DNA of 28,812 nt from an uncultured Flavobacteriaceae bacterium (GCA_913044085.1 CAJWNW010000006.1:1-28812); one strand, 5' to 3'. Counted from the first letter of the stretch, positions 15,476 to 25,247 are shown. Notes: a model not told the origin generated them from the letters alone. Numbers and translations are program-made.

Positions 15476-15619
15476 ATAACAAAAAATATAAATTTATTAT
15501 TGTTCTCAGTCAAAATTTTAACCAATGTGCTTTTTTTTAAATAATTTGGTTTTGAACGGCATTTGATTTGATTATCAATTGCAAAAAACTATTATTAATA
15601 TCTTAAAATAAAGCTTCTA

Positions 15620-15650
15620 AATCGCTTTAAAAATATTTTTAAAAGCGATT
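15620..15650. repeat. 31-bp near-perfect palindrome upstream of gltB
   Basis: AATCGCTTT (15620-15628) pairs with AAAGCGATT (15642-15650); the 13 bases between them contain the palindrome AAAAATATTTTT, so the whole element is symmetric apart from one extra A. It lies 107 bp before the gltB start. It could be an operator or a hairpin in a long leader; no T-run follows, so it is not a typical terminator. Confidence 0.5.
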
Positions 15651-15757
15651 AATTACACATCTCGTAATAATTACTCAGCCTTTATTTTTTTTTTGTTTTT
15701 GTTCATATATTACCAAGCGGTTCTATTCAAACAATCACATAACCAATTTAATTATTC

Positions 15758-18700
15758 ATGTTAAAGAAACAAGGAATGTACTTACCAGAATTCGAGCACG
15801 ATAATTGTGGTGCCGGATTTATTTGTAGTCTTGAGGGCAAAAAGTCTAATCATATAATTCATAAAGCGCTTCAAATTTTAGAACGTCTTGAGCATAGAGG
15901 TGCTGTAAGTTCCGATGGGAAAACTGGGGATGGTGCTGGTATTTTAATGGATATTCCCCACGAGTTGTTTCAAAAAGAATGTGTTTTCTCAATCCCAGAT
16001 TTTGGTCATTACGCTGTTGGTAATGTTTTTCTACCTCGTAAAGTCAACCAGCGTTCCTACTGTGAATCTGTCTTTGAAAAACAACTTATGAACCAAGGAC
16101 TTAAAGTATTGGGCTGGCGTACCTTGCCAGTAGATCCTACTGTTTTAGGATCAATTGCAATAAATACGGAACCTTTTACAAAACAAATTTTTGTAGCCAA
16201 ATCTTCAAAAGAACAGAATTGCTTCGATTTTAATTTAAAACTCTTCCTTGCACGAAAGAAGGCGGAACAGGAAATTTACAATTCAAAACTTTCAGAATCA
16301 AAATTCTTTTACCTTCCAAGTCTTTCTACTAAAATTATTATTTACAAAGGACTGCTAACTCCTGAGGACATAAAATTGTACTATAAAGACCTCAGCAATC
16401 CTTTGTTTGTGACACGATTGGCATTGGTACACCAACGCTTTTCTACCAATACTTTTCCTACCTGGGATTTGGCACAACCCTTTAGATACATGTGTCACAA
16501 TGGTGAAATCAACACGCTCAGAGGGAATATTTCAAGAATGATATCTAGAGAAGCCTTATTAGAAAGTGATTGGTTTGGTGGCGAAATTAAAGAAATCCTT
16601 CCAATTATTCTCCCAAATAAATCGGATTCTGCTTCCATGGATATGGCAGTAGAGTTACTTTTAATGACTGGACGCTCCCTGCCTGAAGTGATGATGATGC
16701 TCATCCCTGAAGCCTGGGAGAAAAATGATGAAATGTCTGCTTCCAAAAAAGCATTTTACGAGTTCAATTCATGTCTTATGGAACCTTGGGACGGACCTGC
16801 TTCAATTCCATTCACAGATGGAAATTATATTGGTGCAGTGCTTGATCGTAACGGATTAAGACCTTCACGCTATTCAGTGACAAAAGATGGCTATGTAATA
16901 ATGTCTTCTGAAATCGGGGTTATCGAAATTGCACCGGAAAATGTTGAATATCATGGTCGTCTGGAACCCGGTAAGATGTTTTTAGTGAACATGGATGAAG
17001 GTCGTATTGTAAATGACGAAGAAATTAAAGAAGATATCGCCAACAAACATCCTTACCAAAATTGGCTTAAAGACAATCTTGTTCATCTTAAGCAAATTCC
17101 ATATAACGATTGCCCAATTTTTCTGAATCAAGAAAGCCTAAACAAACGAAAAATATTATTTGGTTACACTCAAGAAGATATTAAATCCATTATTTTACCC
17201 ATGGCCAACCAAGCTAAAGAGCCTATCGGTTCCATGGGAAGTGACACACCATTGGCCTTATTATCTGAACGCCCTCAGCTTATTTATAACTATTTTAAGC
17301 AGTTGTTTGCTCAAGTAACCAACCCGCCCTTAGATGGCATTCGTGAAGAACTTATAACTGACATCAGTCTAACACTTGGCGCTGATTTTAATCTTTTTGA
17401 TGTAAATGATTTCCATTGTAAGAAATTAAAGATTCAAAATCCTGTTATTTCAAAACAAGACCTTGACAAAATTAAAAGCTTTGATAATCCAAATTTTAAA
17501 ATTGAATCTATTCCAATGGTTTATCCCATTGAAAATGGACATAACGGCCTTGAAGATGCACTTGAGAATCTTTTAAAATACGCTTCTGACAAAATAGATA
17601 ATGGAACCAACATACTGATTTTATCAGACAGAACTGTAAGTGAAAATTTAGCGCCAATACCTGCACTTTTAGCATGCTCATTCATAAATAGCGGTTTGCA
17701 AAAACTGGGAAAGCGTTCTAAGTTAAGTATCATTATAGAGTCTGCGGAACCCCGAGAAGTTCATCATTTTGCCCTTTTGTTTGGCTATGGTGCTAGTGCA
17801 ATAAACCCTTATATGGTCAATGAAATCATAGAAGATGAAATAAAGGCTAGAAATCCCGAAGCTAATATAGAAGATGCGATTTATAACTACAATAAAGCTG
17901 TTGGGAAAGGCATCCTGAAGGTAATGAATAAGATTGGGATTTCAACTCTAAATTCTTACAGGGGGTCCCAGTTATTTGAGTGCATTGGAATCAACACCCA
18001 AGTAGTTGACAAATACTTTCCAAAGACCGCAACACGAATACAGGGTGTTGATTTACATCAACTTGAGAAAGAAATTTCTAAGCGCTATCAACGTGCCTAC
18101 CTGAAAAAAGATATTGATGCTAATTTAGACTTGGAAATTGGGGGGCAGTACCGTTGGAGACGCAACGGAGAACCACATCTTTTCAACCCACTCTCCATTG
18201 CTAAGCTACAAGATTCCGTACGGACAAATAAACCCAAAAAGTATAAAGAATATTCTGAGCTTATAAACAATCAGTCAAAACAACTAATGACCATTCGTGG
18301 TTTGTTTGAGTTTTCTAATTACGATCCCATTTCAATTGATGAGGTGGAACCTTGGACAAATATTGTAAAACGCTTTAAAACAGGTGCCATGTCTTACGGC
18401 TCTATCAGTAAAGAAGCTCATGAAAATTTGGCCATCGCGATGAATCGAATTGGCGGTAAGAGTAATTCAGGTGAAGGAGGTGAAGACCAAGAACGTTTTT
18501 ATAAAGATTCCAACGGGGACTGGAAAAATAGTGCTATCAAACAAGTTGCTTCTGGACGTTTTGGTGTGACCTCCAATTACTTAACAAATGCCAAGGAAAT
18601 ACAAATCAAAATGGCACAAGGAGCCAAGCCTGGAGAAGGCGGTCAGTTGCCAGGCTCAAAGGTCAACCCTGATATTGCCAAAACTAGAAATTCAACGCCC

Positions 18701-20260
18701 TATGTGGGATTAATTTCACCACCTCCCCATCATGATATTTACTCCATTGAGGATTTATCTCAATTGATTTACGATTTAAAATCTGCCAATCGAGAAGCTA
18801 GAATCAATGTAAAACTTGTTTCAGAAGTCGGGGTAGGAACGGTTGCTGCGGGTGTGGCAAAAGCGAAAGCTGATGTGGTACTTATATCTGGTTATGATGG
18901 TGGAACAGGCGCCTCACCCTTAACATCTTTGAAGCATGCTGGACTACCATGGGAGTTGGGCCTTTCTGAAGCACAGCAAACCCTGGTAATGAATGATTTA
19001 AGAAGTAGAATTGTGCTTGAATGTGACGGTCAGCTAAAAACCGGGCGTGATGTTGCTATTGCTTGTCTTTTAGGTGCTGAAGAATTTGGGTTTGCTACTG
19101 CACCATTGGTCGCTTCAGGTTGTATAATGATGCGAGCTTGTCATCTCAATACTTGCCCAGTAGGTATTGCAACTCAAAATCCAGAACTTCGTAAAAATTT
19201 TAAAGGCAAACCCGAACACGTGGTTAACTTTATGTATTTCGTAGCACAAGAATTGAGAGAAATAATGGCCAATTTAGGATTTAGAACGGTTGATGAAATG
19301 GTTGGTAAAGTTGAAAAATTAGATCGCAATAAAGCCATAGAGCACTACAAATCTAAAGGAATTGACCTAACGCCTATTCTGCATAAAGTTGAGGTTGCTG
19401 AAGATGTTCAGCTTTTCAATACTACTAACCAAAATCATCAACTTGAAAAGGCCTTAGACTTTGAAATCATTAACAAAGCACATCCTGCCTTGTTTAGAAA
19501 AGAACCTACTGTTTTAGATTTTAACATCAATAATGAAAATAGAGCGGTAGGCGCCATCTTAAGCAATGAGATTTCAAAAATTTACGGATCACAAGGGCTG
19601 CCGGATAATACTTTAAAAATTAATTTTACCGGATCAGCGGGTCAAAGTTTTGCTGCTTTTGCGACCAAAGGACTAACACTTAATGTTATTGGAAACACTA
19701 ATGATTATTTAGGCAAAGGACTCTCAGGGGCAAAAGTCGCTATTCGTGTTCCTGATGAATCAACTATAGTCCCTGAAGACAATATCATTATTGGAAATGT
19801 CGCTTTGTACGGCGCAACTTCTGGTGAGGTTTATATCAATGGAAAAGCCGGTGAGCGTTTTTGTGTTCGAAATTCAGGCGCTACAGCCGTTGTTGAAGGC
19901 ATTGGAGACCATGGTTGTGAATACATGACCGGAGGAGTCGCGGTTATCCTTGGGGGGGTTGGTCGTAATTTTGGTGCAGGCATGAGTGGTGGGATTGCTT
20001 ATGTTTACGACCCTAAAAAATCATTTAAAAACCGATGTAATGAAGAGGGTTTAAACATAGATTCATTATCTCATGGCTCAGATTTAAGTGACCTCAATCA
20101 GCTAATTGAAAATCATTACAATGCTACCTTGAGTCCTCTAGCACAACGGATTTTAGAAAAATGGGAAACCGCTCAAAAGGATTTTCTAAGAGTTTTTCCT
20201 GAAGAATACAAACAAGCATTGATTAGAATAGAAAAAGAAAACCTTGTAAAGAAAAATTAA
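15758..20260 (+). CDS. gltB: Glutamate synthase (NADPH-type) large subunit
   Basis: 1500 residues, the normal length for a bacterial alpha subunit. It makes two glutamates from 2-oxoglutarate and glutamine. A short 16-residue propeptide precedes the glutaminase nucleophile Cys17 (DNCGAGF), which must be exposed by cleavage. Domains in order: class II glutamine amidotransferase (about 17-430; HRGAVSSDGKTGDGAG, HQRFSTNTFPTW, CHNGEINTLRGN), central domain (about 450-760), FMN synthase domain (about 845-1215; GAMSYGSISKEAH, GYDGGTGASPLTS), 3Fe-4S ligands Cys1122, Cys1128 and Cys1133 (C-x5-C-x4-C), and the GXGXG C-terminal domain (about 1270-1460). The gltD start codon follows one base after the stop, so the two are translationally linked. 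Confidence 0.98.
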   Translation: MLKKQGMYLPEFEHDNCGAGFICSLEGKKSNHIIHKALQILERLEHRGAVSSDGKTGDGAGILMDIPHELFQKECVFSIPDFGHYAVGNVFLPRKVNQRSYCESVFEKQLMNQGLKVLGWRTLPVDPTVLGSIAINTEPFTKQIFVAKSSKEQNCFDFNLKLFLARKKAEQEIYNSKLSESKFFYLPSLSTKIIIYKGLLTPEDIKLYYKDLSNPLFVTRLALVHQRFSTNTFPTWDLAQPFRYMCHNGEINTLRGNISRMISREALLESDWFGGEIKEILPIILPNKSDSASMDMAVELLLMTGRSLPEVMMMLIPEAWEKNDEMSASKKAFYEFNSCLMEPWDGPASIPFTDGNYIGAVLDRNGLRPSRYSVTKDGYVIMSSEIGVIEIAPENVEYHGRLEPGKMFLVNMDEGRIVNDEEIKEDIANKHPYQNWLKDNLVHLKQIPYNDCPIFLNQESLNKRKILFGYTQEDIKSIILPMANQAKEPIGSMGSDTPLALLSERPQLIYNYFKQLFAQVTNPPLDGIREELITDISLTLGADFNLFDVNDFHCKKLKIQNPVISKQDLDKIKSFDNPNFKIESIPMVYPIENGHNGLEDALENLLKYASDKIDNGTNILILSDRTVSENLAPIPALLACSFINSGLQKLGKRSKLSIIIESAEPREVHHFALLFGYGASAINPYMVNEIIEDEIKARNPEANIEDAIYNYNKAVGKGILKVMNKIGISTLNSYRGSQLFECIGINTQVVDKYFPKTATRIQGVDLHQLEKEISKRYQRAYLKKDIDANLDLEIGGQYRWRRNGEPHLFNPLSIAKLQDSVRTNKPKKYKEYSELINNQSKQLMTIRGLFEFSNYDPISIDEVEPWTNIVKRFKTGAMSYGSISKEAHENLAIAMNRIGGKSNSGEGGEDQERFYKDSNGDWKNSAIKQVASGRFGVTSNYLTNAKEIQIKMAQGAKPGEGGQLPGSKVNPDIAKTRNSTPYVGLISPPPHHDIYSIEDLSQLIYDLKSANREARINVKLVSEVGVGTVAAGVAKAKADVVLISGYDGGTGASPLTSLKHAGLPWELGLSEAQQTLVMNDLRSRIVLECDGQLKTGRDVAIACLLGAEEFGFATAPLVASGCIMMRACHLNTCPVGIATQNPELRKNFKGKPEHVVNFMYFVAQELREIMANLGFRTVDEMVGKVEKLDRNKAIEHYKSKGIDLTPILHKVEVAEDVQLFNTTNQNHQLEKALDFEIINKAHPALFRKEPTVLDFNINNENRAVGAILSNEISKIYGSQGLPDNTLKINFTGSAGQSFAAFATKGLTLNVIGNTNDYLGKGLSGAKVAIRVPDESTIVPEDNIIIGNVALYGATSGEVYINGKAGERFCVRNSGATAVVEGIGDHGCEYMTGGVAVILGGVGRNFGAGMSGGIAYVYDPKKSFKNRCNEEGLNIDSLSHGSDLSDLNQLIENHYNATLSPLAQRILEKWETAQKDFLRVFPEEYKQALIRIEKENLVKKN

Positions 20261-20261
20261 G

Positions 20262-21731
20262 ATGGGAAAAGTTACTGGATTTTTGGAATACAAGCGTGTA
20301 GATGAGTCTTATGATGCAGTCAAAAAACGTGTTAAGCATTATAAAGAATTTACCATTCCTCTAAATCAAAAGACACTTAAATCCCAAGGAGCGCGTTGCA
20401 TGGATTGTGGCATTCCGTTTTGTCACAGCGGTTGTCCACTAGGAAATTTAATTCCTGACTTTAACGACAGTGTATATTTGGGAAATTGGGAAAAAGCCGC
20501 CAAAATTTTACATTCAACAAATAATTTTCCTGAATTTACTGGACGTCTTTGTCCAGCACCTTGTGAACAAGCTTGTGTTTTAGGTATCAATGAAGAACCT
20601 GTTTCTATAGAAAATATTGAAAAAAATATCGTAGAGGTTGCTTTTGAAAAGGGCTGGATAAAAGCCCGAAAACCAGCAGTCCTTACTGGAAAAACTGTAG
20701 CTATAGTAGGCTCTGGGCCATCTGGTTTGGCTGCTGCTCAGCAACTTAATCGAGTTGGGCATTCCGTAACGGTTTTCGAAAAAGACTCTAAAGTAGGCGG
20801 TCTTTTGCGCTACGGAATTCCAGATTTTAAACTTGAAAAACAAATTATAGACCGTCGTATTGAAATTTTAAAAGAAGAAGGTATTGTGTTCAAAACTAAT
20901 ACAGAGGTTGGTATAGACATTTCCATTCAAACTTTAAAATCTGATTTTGATGTATTGTTACTCTGTGGAGGGGCATCTGAGCGACGAAAACTTCCAATCA
21001 AAGGCACCGATTTAAAAGGAGTGGTTCAAGCAATGGATTTTTTAAAGCTTAATAATGAATACGTCGATGGTTTAAGATCTTTTGAAGACATTATTACAGC
21101 GAATGATAAAAATGTCATTGTAATTGGTGGTGGAGATACAGGTTCCGATTGTATCGGAACTTCAAATCGTCACGGTGCAAAATCTGTTACTAATTTTGAA
21201 ATTCTAGGTAAACCAACAAAAGGTCGCCCTGCGAATCAACCTTGGCCATTTTGGCCTATGAAAATGAAGACAAGTTCTTCACATCAAGAAGGTGTTCAGC
21301 GATTTTGGAGCATTTCAACTAAAGAATTTCTAGGGGATGGTAAAGGGAATTTAACGGGTCTTGTGACTTGCGAAGTAGAGTGGATTTTTAATCAAGGAGA
21401 ACGCCCTCAACTCAAACAACTTCCAGGGACTGACAAAACATGGCCTTGTGATTTGGTACTTCTAGCGCTTGGATTTACAGGTCCAGGAACCCCTATTATT
21501 GAACAGCTTGGTATAGAAACCGATTTTAGGACCAATATCAGAGCCAATACCAACGACTATAAAACAAATGTTGACGGAGTCTTTGCTGCTGGGGACATCC
21601 GTAGGGGGCAGTCATTAATCGTATGGGCTATTTCGGAAGGTAGACAGGCTGCACATCATATTGATACTTACCTTATGGGGCATTCTGATTTGCCTTTAAA
21701 GGATGAAAACGACCTTCCAAAGTATAATTAA
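20262..21731 (+). CDS. gltD: Glutamate synthase small subunit
   Basis: 489 residues. It transfers electrons from NAD(P)H through FAD and iron-sulfur clusters to the large subunit. The N-terminal cluster-binding domain has Cys46, Cys49, Cys54 and Cys58 (CMDCGIPFCHSGCP) and Cys97, Cys101 and Cys105 (CPAPCEQAC). The FAD-binding Rossmann motif VAIVGSGPSGLAAA starts near residue 146, the NAD(P)H-binding VIVIGGGDTGSDC follows near residue 286, and the C-terminal FAD contact is AAGDIRRGQSLIVWAISEGRQAA. Only one base separates it from gltB. A 7-bp inverted repeat with a 29-base loop and a T-run lies after the stop and is only a weak terminator candidate. Confidence 0.98.
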   Translation: MGKVTGFLEYKRVDESYDAVKKRVKHYKEFTIPLNQKTLKSQGARCMDCGIPFCHSGCPLGNLIPDFNDSVYLGNWEKAAKILHSTNNFPEFTGRLCPAPCEQACVLGINEEPVSIENIEKNIVEVAFEKGWIKARKPAVLTGKTVAIVGSGPSGLAAAQQLNRVGHSVTVFEKDSKVGGLLRYGIPDFKLEKQIIDRRIEILKEEGIVFKTNTEVGIDISIQTLKSDFDVLLLCGGASERRKLPIKGTDLKGVVQAMDFLKLNNEYVDGLRSFEDIITANDKNVIVIGGGDTGSDCIGTSNRHGAKSVTNFEILGKPTKGRPANQPWPFWPMKMKTSSSHQEGVQRFWSISTKEFLGDGKGNLTGLVTCEVEWIFNQGERPQLKQLPGTDKTWPCDLVLLALGFTGPGTPIIEQLGIETDFRTNIRANTNDYKTNVDGVFAAGDIRRGQSLIVWAISEGRQAAHHIDTYLMGHSDLPLKDENDLPKYN

Positions 21732-21850
21732 TTTAACAACAGTTTTTTGACTTAGTAACTAATTAGCTTTGTTAATTTTTTGATAAACCAAATATTATAT
21801 TGATAGGTTTATGTTATTATTGTGAATAAAATTAATTGTATACTGCACAA

Positions 21851-22681
21851 ATGATACCTTACTTTTATAAATTAATATGTTTTTTAACAATTCCTTTTAT
21901 TTTTGGGAGTATCCCAGAAAGTGAAAATAATGACTTTCAAGGACAGGCAGTTTATTTATCAAAATCAAGATTGGAATTAGGTCGCTGGGGTGCACGCATG
22001 ACCGAGGCTCAAAAAAAAGCCATAGCGATTCGTCTCAAAAATCGTTTGGAAAAAGAATATACATTGACCTTTGATAAAGAAGCATCTCTGTTTGTTGAAG
22101 AAGAACAATTGGATGCGATTTCGGGGGCTACAGACTCCTGGGGTAAAAACTTTTCTGCAGGTGAAAATTATAAAAATGTAAAAATCAATTCACAAATTCA
22201 GCAGCAAGAATTCTACGGAAAGAAATTTTTAATCAAAGACGTACTACAACCCATCGATTGGACCTTGGGCAGCGCAACAAAGAAAATAGGCAACTATACA
22301 TGTTACAAAGCCACCACGTTTATCCCATCAAATGATTTATTGTGGTACTCTTTTTCTTGGAGTCGCATGCGCAAAACTGGCGATACTACTGAATCCGATG
22401 AAGTTAGCGAAACACAAGTAGAGGTAACTCAAGTTGAAGCTTGGTATACACCACAAATTCCAGTACGTCATGGCCCATCTGATTATTGGGGACTCCCTGG
22501 CTTGATTTTAGAAGTAAGTGCTGGAGACACAACTATGTTGTGTACTAAGATTGTTTTAAATCCAAATGAAAAAATCGAAATAAAAGCACCGAGAAAAGGA
22601 GATGTTCTTGCCAAAGCAGAATATCAAGATTTAATTCAAAATAAAATGCTTGAATTTAGAAACAATCGTATGAGACGCTGA
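21851..22681 (+). CDS. GLPGLI family secreted protein
   Basis: 276 residues from the ATG at 21851; an in-frame TTG at 21836 is less likely. The N-terminus is hydrophobic (FYKLICFLTIPFIFGS), consistent with a signal peptide. The body carries the family hallmark DYWGLPGLILEVSAGDTTMLC (the GLPGLI motif at residues 214-219) and the upstream IGNYTCYKATT and VEAWYTPQIPVRHGP blocks that surround it in other members. The family is restricted to Bacteroidota and its function is unknown; several members are encoded next to TonB-dependent receptors, but no such gene is visible here. It is followed 46 bp later by the alkaline phosphatase gene, across a hairpin-forming gap. Confidence 0.88.
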   Translation: MIPYFYKLICFLTIPFIFGSIPESENNDFQGQAVYLSKSRLELGRWGARMTEAQKKAIAIRLKNRLEKEYTLTFDKEASLFVEEEQLDAISGATDSWGKNFSAGENYKNVKINSQIQQQEFYGKKFLIKDVLQPIDWTLGSATKKIGNYTCYKATTFIPSNDLLWYSFSWSRMRKTGDTTESDEVSETQVEVTQVEAWYTPQIPVRHGPSDYWGLPGLILEVSAGDTTMLCTKIVLNPNEKIEIKAPRKGDVLAKAEYQDLIQNKMLEFRNNRMRR

Positions 22682-22722
22682 TAATTGTTAATTTATATTG
22701 GTAATTTTACAATTAACAATTA
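22682..22722. promoter_or_regulatory. 12-bp perfect inverted repeat before the alkaline phosphatase
   Basis: TAATTGTTAATT (22682-22693) is the exact reverse complement of AATTAACAATTA (22711-22722), separated by 17 bases. It fills almost the whole gap between the GLPGLI stop and the phosphatase ATG at 22728. In RNA the right arm would cover positions -6 to -17 of the start codon; in DNA it could be an operator. No T-run follows. Confidence 0.55.
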
Positions 22723-22727
22723 GTATC

Positions 22728-23855
22728 ATGCCCATGAAAAATTTTTCCCTAAATTATATCCTTCTCAGTATCTTTATGTTTACAAATTGTAATAATAAAG
22801 CTGTCTTAAAAGTTTCAAGTTCATGCCCAAAGAATGTCATTTTTTTAATTAGTGATGGTGCGGGACTATCACAGATTTCTTCAGCTTACTACTTTAAAGA
22901 TAGTTCTGTTCATTATTCTCGTTTTAAGCAGATTGGACTCATTCAAACGCATTCTTCAGACTGTTATATTACCGATTCTGCGGCCTGTGGTACGGCCTTC
23001 GCAACTGGAAAAAAAACTTACAATGGTGCTATCGGAGTTCTGGATGATTCTACAAGAGTTGAAAATCTTGTTGAAATCGCCTCGGCGAAAGGGGTTAAAT
23101 CGGGAATAGTTTCCACGTCTTCGATCACCCACGCCACTCCAGCATCATTTTATGCCCATGTGGTGAGTCGCAACCAAGAAAATGAAATCGCAAAACAGCT
23201 GTTAGAGTCTGATGTGGATTTTTTTGCGGGAGGTGGGACAGATTTTTTTATTCAACGAGTAGAGCGTCAAAACCTATTTGACATCTTAGCTTCCAAAGGT
23301 TTTACGTTGAATATAAAAGAATTAGACGCATTTAAAACCATTAAAAACAAAAACAAATTAGCCTACCTTTTAGCAGACAAATCCATGCCCAAGATGCTTG
23401 ACGGAAGAGGAGCTTTTTTAAAGAATGCAACGCTGCTTGGGATTGAATTTTTAAATCAAAAAGACCAACCTTTCTTCATGATGTCTGAAGGCTCTCAAGT
23501 GGACTGGGGCGGACATGCGAATGATGCTAAATATTTAATATCTGAGCTTATAGATTTTGATGAAACAATTGGAGCCGTTCTAGATTTCGCAGAAAAAGAT
23601 GGAGAAACTTTGGTGATTGTAACTTCCGACCATGAAACAGGGGGTTTTACACTTTCAGGTAAAAAGTATACAGATGTCAATGGAAAGATTCATAATGATT
23701 ATCGAACTATTGATCCAAGTTTTTCAACTGAAGGACATTCGGCTACTTTAATTCCTGTTTTTGCTTATGGCCCTGGATCTGAAGAATTTAAAGGGATTTA
23801 TGATAACACGGATATATTTTATAAAATATTGAAAGTTACCAATTGGAAAAATTAA
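22728..23855 (+). CDS. Alkaline phosphatase (PhoA superfamily) lipoprotein
   Basis: 375 residues from ATG 22728 (a second ATG at 22734 is equally possible). A signal peptide ends at a lipobox-like FTNC (Cys21). The catalytic set of a PhoA-type enzyme is intact: metal ligand Asp43 (ISDGAG), nucleophile Ser84 (TDSAACGTAFATG), Glu254/Asp259/His263 (SEGSQVDWGGHAND), Asp301/His302 (TSDHETGG) and His337 (STEGHSATLIPVF). It hydrolyses phosphate monoesters outside the cytoplasm to release phosphate. It is shorter than E. coli PhoA (about 470 with signal), like many compact bacterial forms. The stop codon overlaps the convergent transporter gene by four bases (TTAA). Phosphate control is plausible, but no recognised Pho box was seen. 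Confidence 0.93.
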   Translation: MPMKNFSLNYILLSIFMFTNCNNKAVLKVSSSCPKNVIFLISDGAGLSQISSAYYFKDSSVHYSRFKQIGLIQTHSSDCYITDSAACGTAFATGKKTYNGAIGVLDDSTRVENLVEIASAKGVKSGIVSTSSITHATPASFYAHVVSRNQENEIAKQLLESDVDFFAGGGTDFFIQRVERQNLFDILASKGFTLNIKELDAFKTIKNKNKLAYLLADKSMPKMLDGRGAFLKNATLLGIEFLNQKDQPFFMMSEGSQVDWGGHANDAKYLISELIDFDETIGAVLDFAEKDGETLVIVTSDHETGGFTLSGKKYTDVNGKIHNDYRTIDPSFSTEGHSATLIPVFAYGPGSEEFKGIYDNTDIFYKILKVTNWKN

Positions 23856-25225
23856 ATAACAAGAAGGCTAGTAATAAAAATTATCCCTCCCACAACCATT
23901 GCAATCAAGCTAAAAGGTAAAATGTCTTTAGCTTTTAAACCAGTGATAGCCAGTAGGGGTAATGCCCAAAAAGGTTGAAGCATATTTGTTAATTGATCTC
24001 CATAAGCTAAGGCCATTATTATTTTTTGTATTGGAACTCCTAAATTAATAGCAGCATCAATTATAACAGGCCCTTGTATAGCCCATTGACCTCCACCACT
24101 TGGCACTAATATATTCACTATCCCAGCGCTTATCAAAGTGTAAATTGGTAATGTCGTTTGGTTTGATATTGAAATAAAAAACTCTGACATCAATAAAACT
24201 AAACCACTTTGTTTCATAATACCCATTATCCCAAAATATAGAGGAAATTGTATTAAAATTCCTGCTGCTCCACTAATTGCATTTTTCAAAGCTGACAGAA
24301 AAGAAATAAAATTTTGGTGCATTACTATAGCGCATCCAAGCATGAATAAATTTAGTATGTTTGGAGAAATTTCCAGGCTTATGATTTTATCACTATAGAC
24401 AAAAAATAAAGTTATTAAAATAAACCCCCCAAAGATATACGCTATAGGCTTTGATTCATCAATCTTTAAATGATTATCAGTGTGTTTGATTATTACATCT
24501 CGATTATAAATTTCAAGTTCATAGTCTTTTGGCTTTACTAGTTTATTTATCAACCAAAATACAAGCGGAATGATAACAAATATAAATCCATAGGTGACTA
24601 AATTATAAGTGCTAAATACAGTTTCATTTAATCCAATTGTACTTGGTAAATTATTTATGACACTGTTATCAACAACACCTGTCATCAATTCTTTTATATG
24701 ATTTTTTTCTGAGGCTTTTATTGGAGCAGAACCGCTTATTCCTCCATGCCAAACCATTAAACCCACATATCCAGCAGCTCCTAACAAAGGATAGTATATT
24801 TTAATGTTGTTTTTTTTACAGTGTTCTCCGATAGTTCTTGTAAATATTGCACCTAAAATTAAGCCAAAACCCCAGTTAAAAAATGCTGCAAATAGTGTGA
24901 CTGTAGATAAAATAACTACTGCTTGAGAAGATGATTTGATTCTGATGGTTAATTTATTAATCAAATAACTAACAGGTGAACTGAGCACTAGTATATGCCC
25001 AAGAATTAAAATTAAAATCATTTGATAGGCAAAAACCAAAAGTGAATTGTTCCACAATCCATTTTCCCAATATGAACATATTTCTAATAAATAGCCTATA
25101 TCACCTTCACTATTAGTAAATATAAAAGCACAAAGAATTGTTATCAAGGTTAGACATACCGCAATTGTAAATGAATTTGGTATGTAAGATTTAAATAATT
25201 TTTCTATGTTATTTAAAATCTTCAT
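23852..25225 (-). CDS. Short-chain fatty acid permease, AtoE family
   Basis: 457 residues with about 12 hydrophobic segments, an inner-membrane transporter. It matches the AtoE / TIGR00366 family: FNWGFGLILGAIFTR, PLLGAAGYVGLMVWHGGISGSAPI, NILVPSGGGQWAIQGPVI and YGDQLTNMLQPFWALPLLAITGLKAKDI are the family's characteristic blocks. In E. coli the family member serves uptake of short-chain fatty acids such as acetoacetate or butyrate; the substrate here is not known and no fatty-acid catabolic genes are next to it. It follows the CotH/T9SS gene on the same strand after 22 bp, so the two may be co-transcribed. Its 3' end overlaps the phosphatase by the TTAA stop palindrome. Confidence 0.9.
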   Translation of the reverse strand: MKILNNIEKLFKSYIPNSFTIAVCLTLITILCAFIFTNSEGDIGYLLEICSYWENGLWNNSLLVFAYQMILILILGHILVLSSPVSYLINKLTIRIKSSSQAVVILSTVTLFAAFFNWGFGLILGAIFTRTIGEHCKKNNIKIYYPLLGAAGYVGLMVWHGGISGSAPIKASEKNHIKELMTGVVDNSVINNLPSTIGLNETVFSTYNLVTYGFIFVIIPLVFWLINKLVKPKDYELEIYNRDVIIKHTDNHLKIDESKPIAYIFGGFILITLFFVYSDKIISLEISPNILNLFMLGCAIVMHQNFISFLSALKNAISGAAGILIQFPLYFGIMGIMKQSGLVLLMSEFFISISNQTTLPIYTLISAGIVNILVPSGGGQWAIQGPVIIDAAINLGVPIQKIIMALAYGDQLTNMLQPFWALPLLAITGLKAKDILPFSLIAMVVGGIIFITSLLVI

Positions 25226-25247
25226 ATAATCGTAATTAAACTTTAAA

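Larger units (their letters stand above)
15331..15757. other. 427-bp AT-rich intergenic control region, porin / gltB
   Basis: This is the only gene-free stretch over 300 bases. From left to right it holds the porin leader, the porin -7 box (15367-15374), two matched dyads (cores 15392-15410 and 15445-15463), AT-rich filler, a 31-bp near-palindrome (15620-15650), and a T-rich tract before gltB (15680-15692). No open reading frame of note and no exact TAnnTTTG box for gltB were found on the plus strand. Confidence 0.8.

Noticed and set aside
21733..21781. Terminator after gltD (TTAACAA / TTGTTAA followed by a T-run)
   Set aside because: The stem is short and AT-only with a 29-base loop, so too weak to call.
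21783..21812. ATAAACC / GGTTTAT inverted repeat (16-base spacer) before the GLPGLI gene
   Set aside because: A 7-bp repeat with a free spacer is common in 120 bp of AT-rich sequence; no matching promoter box nearby.
22706..22718. TTTACA and TTAACA before the phosphatase as a Bacillus-type Pho box
   Set aside because: The two hexamers are 7 bp apart start to start rather than the roughly 11 bp of direct PhoP repeats, and the regulator is from another phylum.
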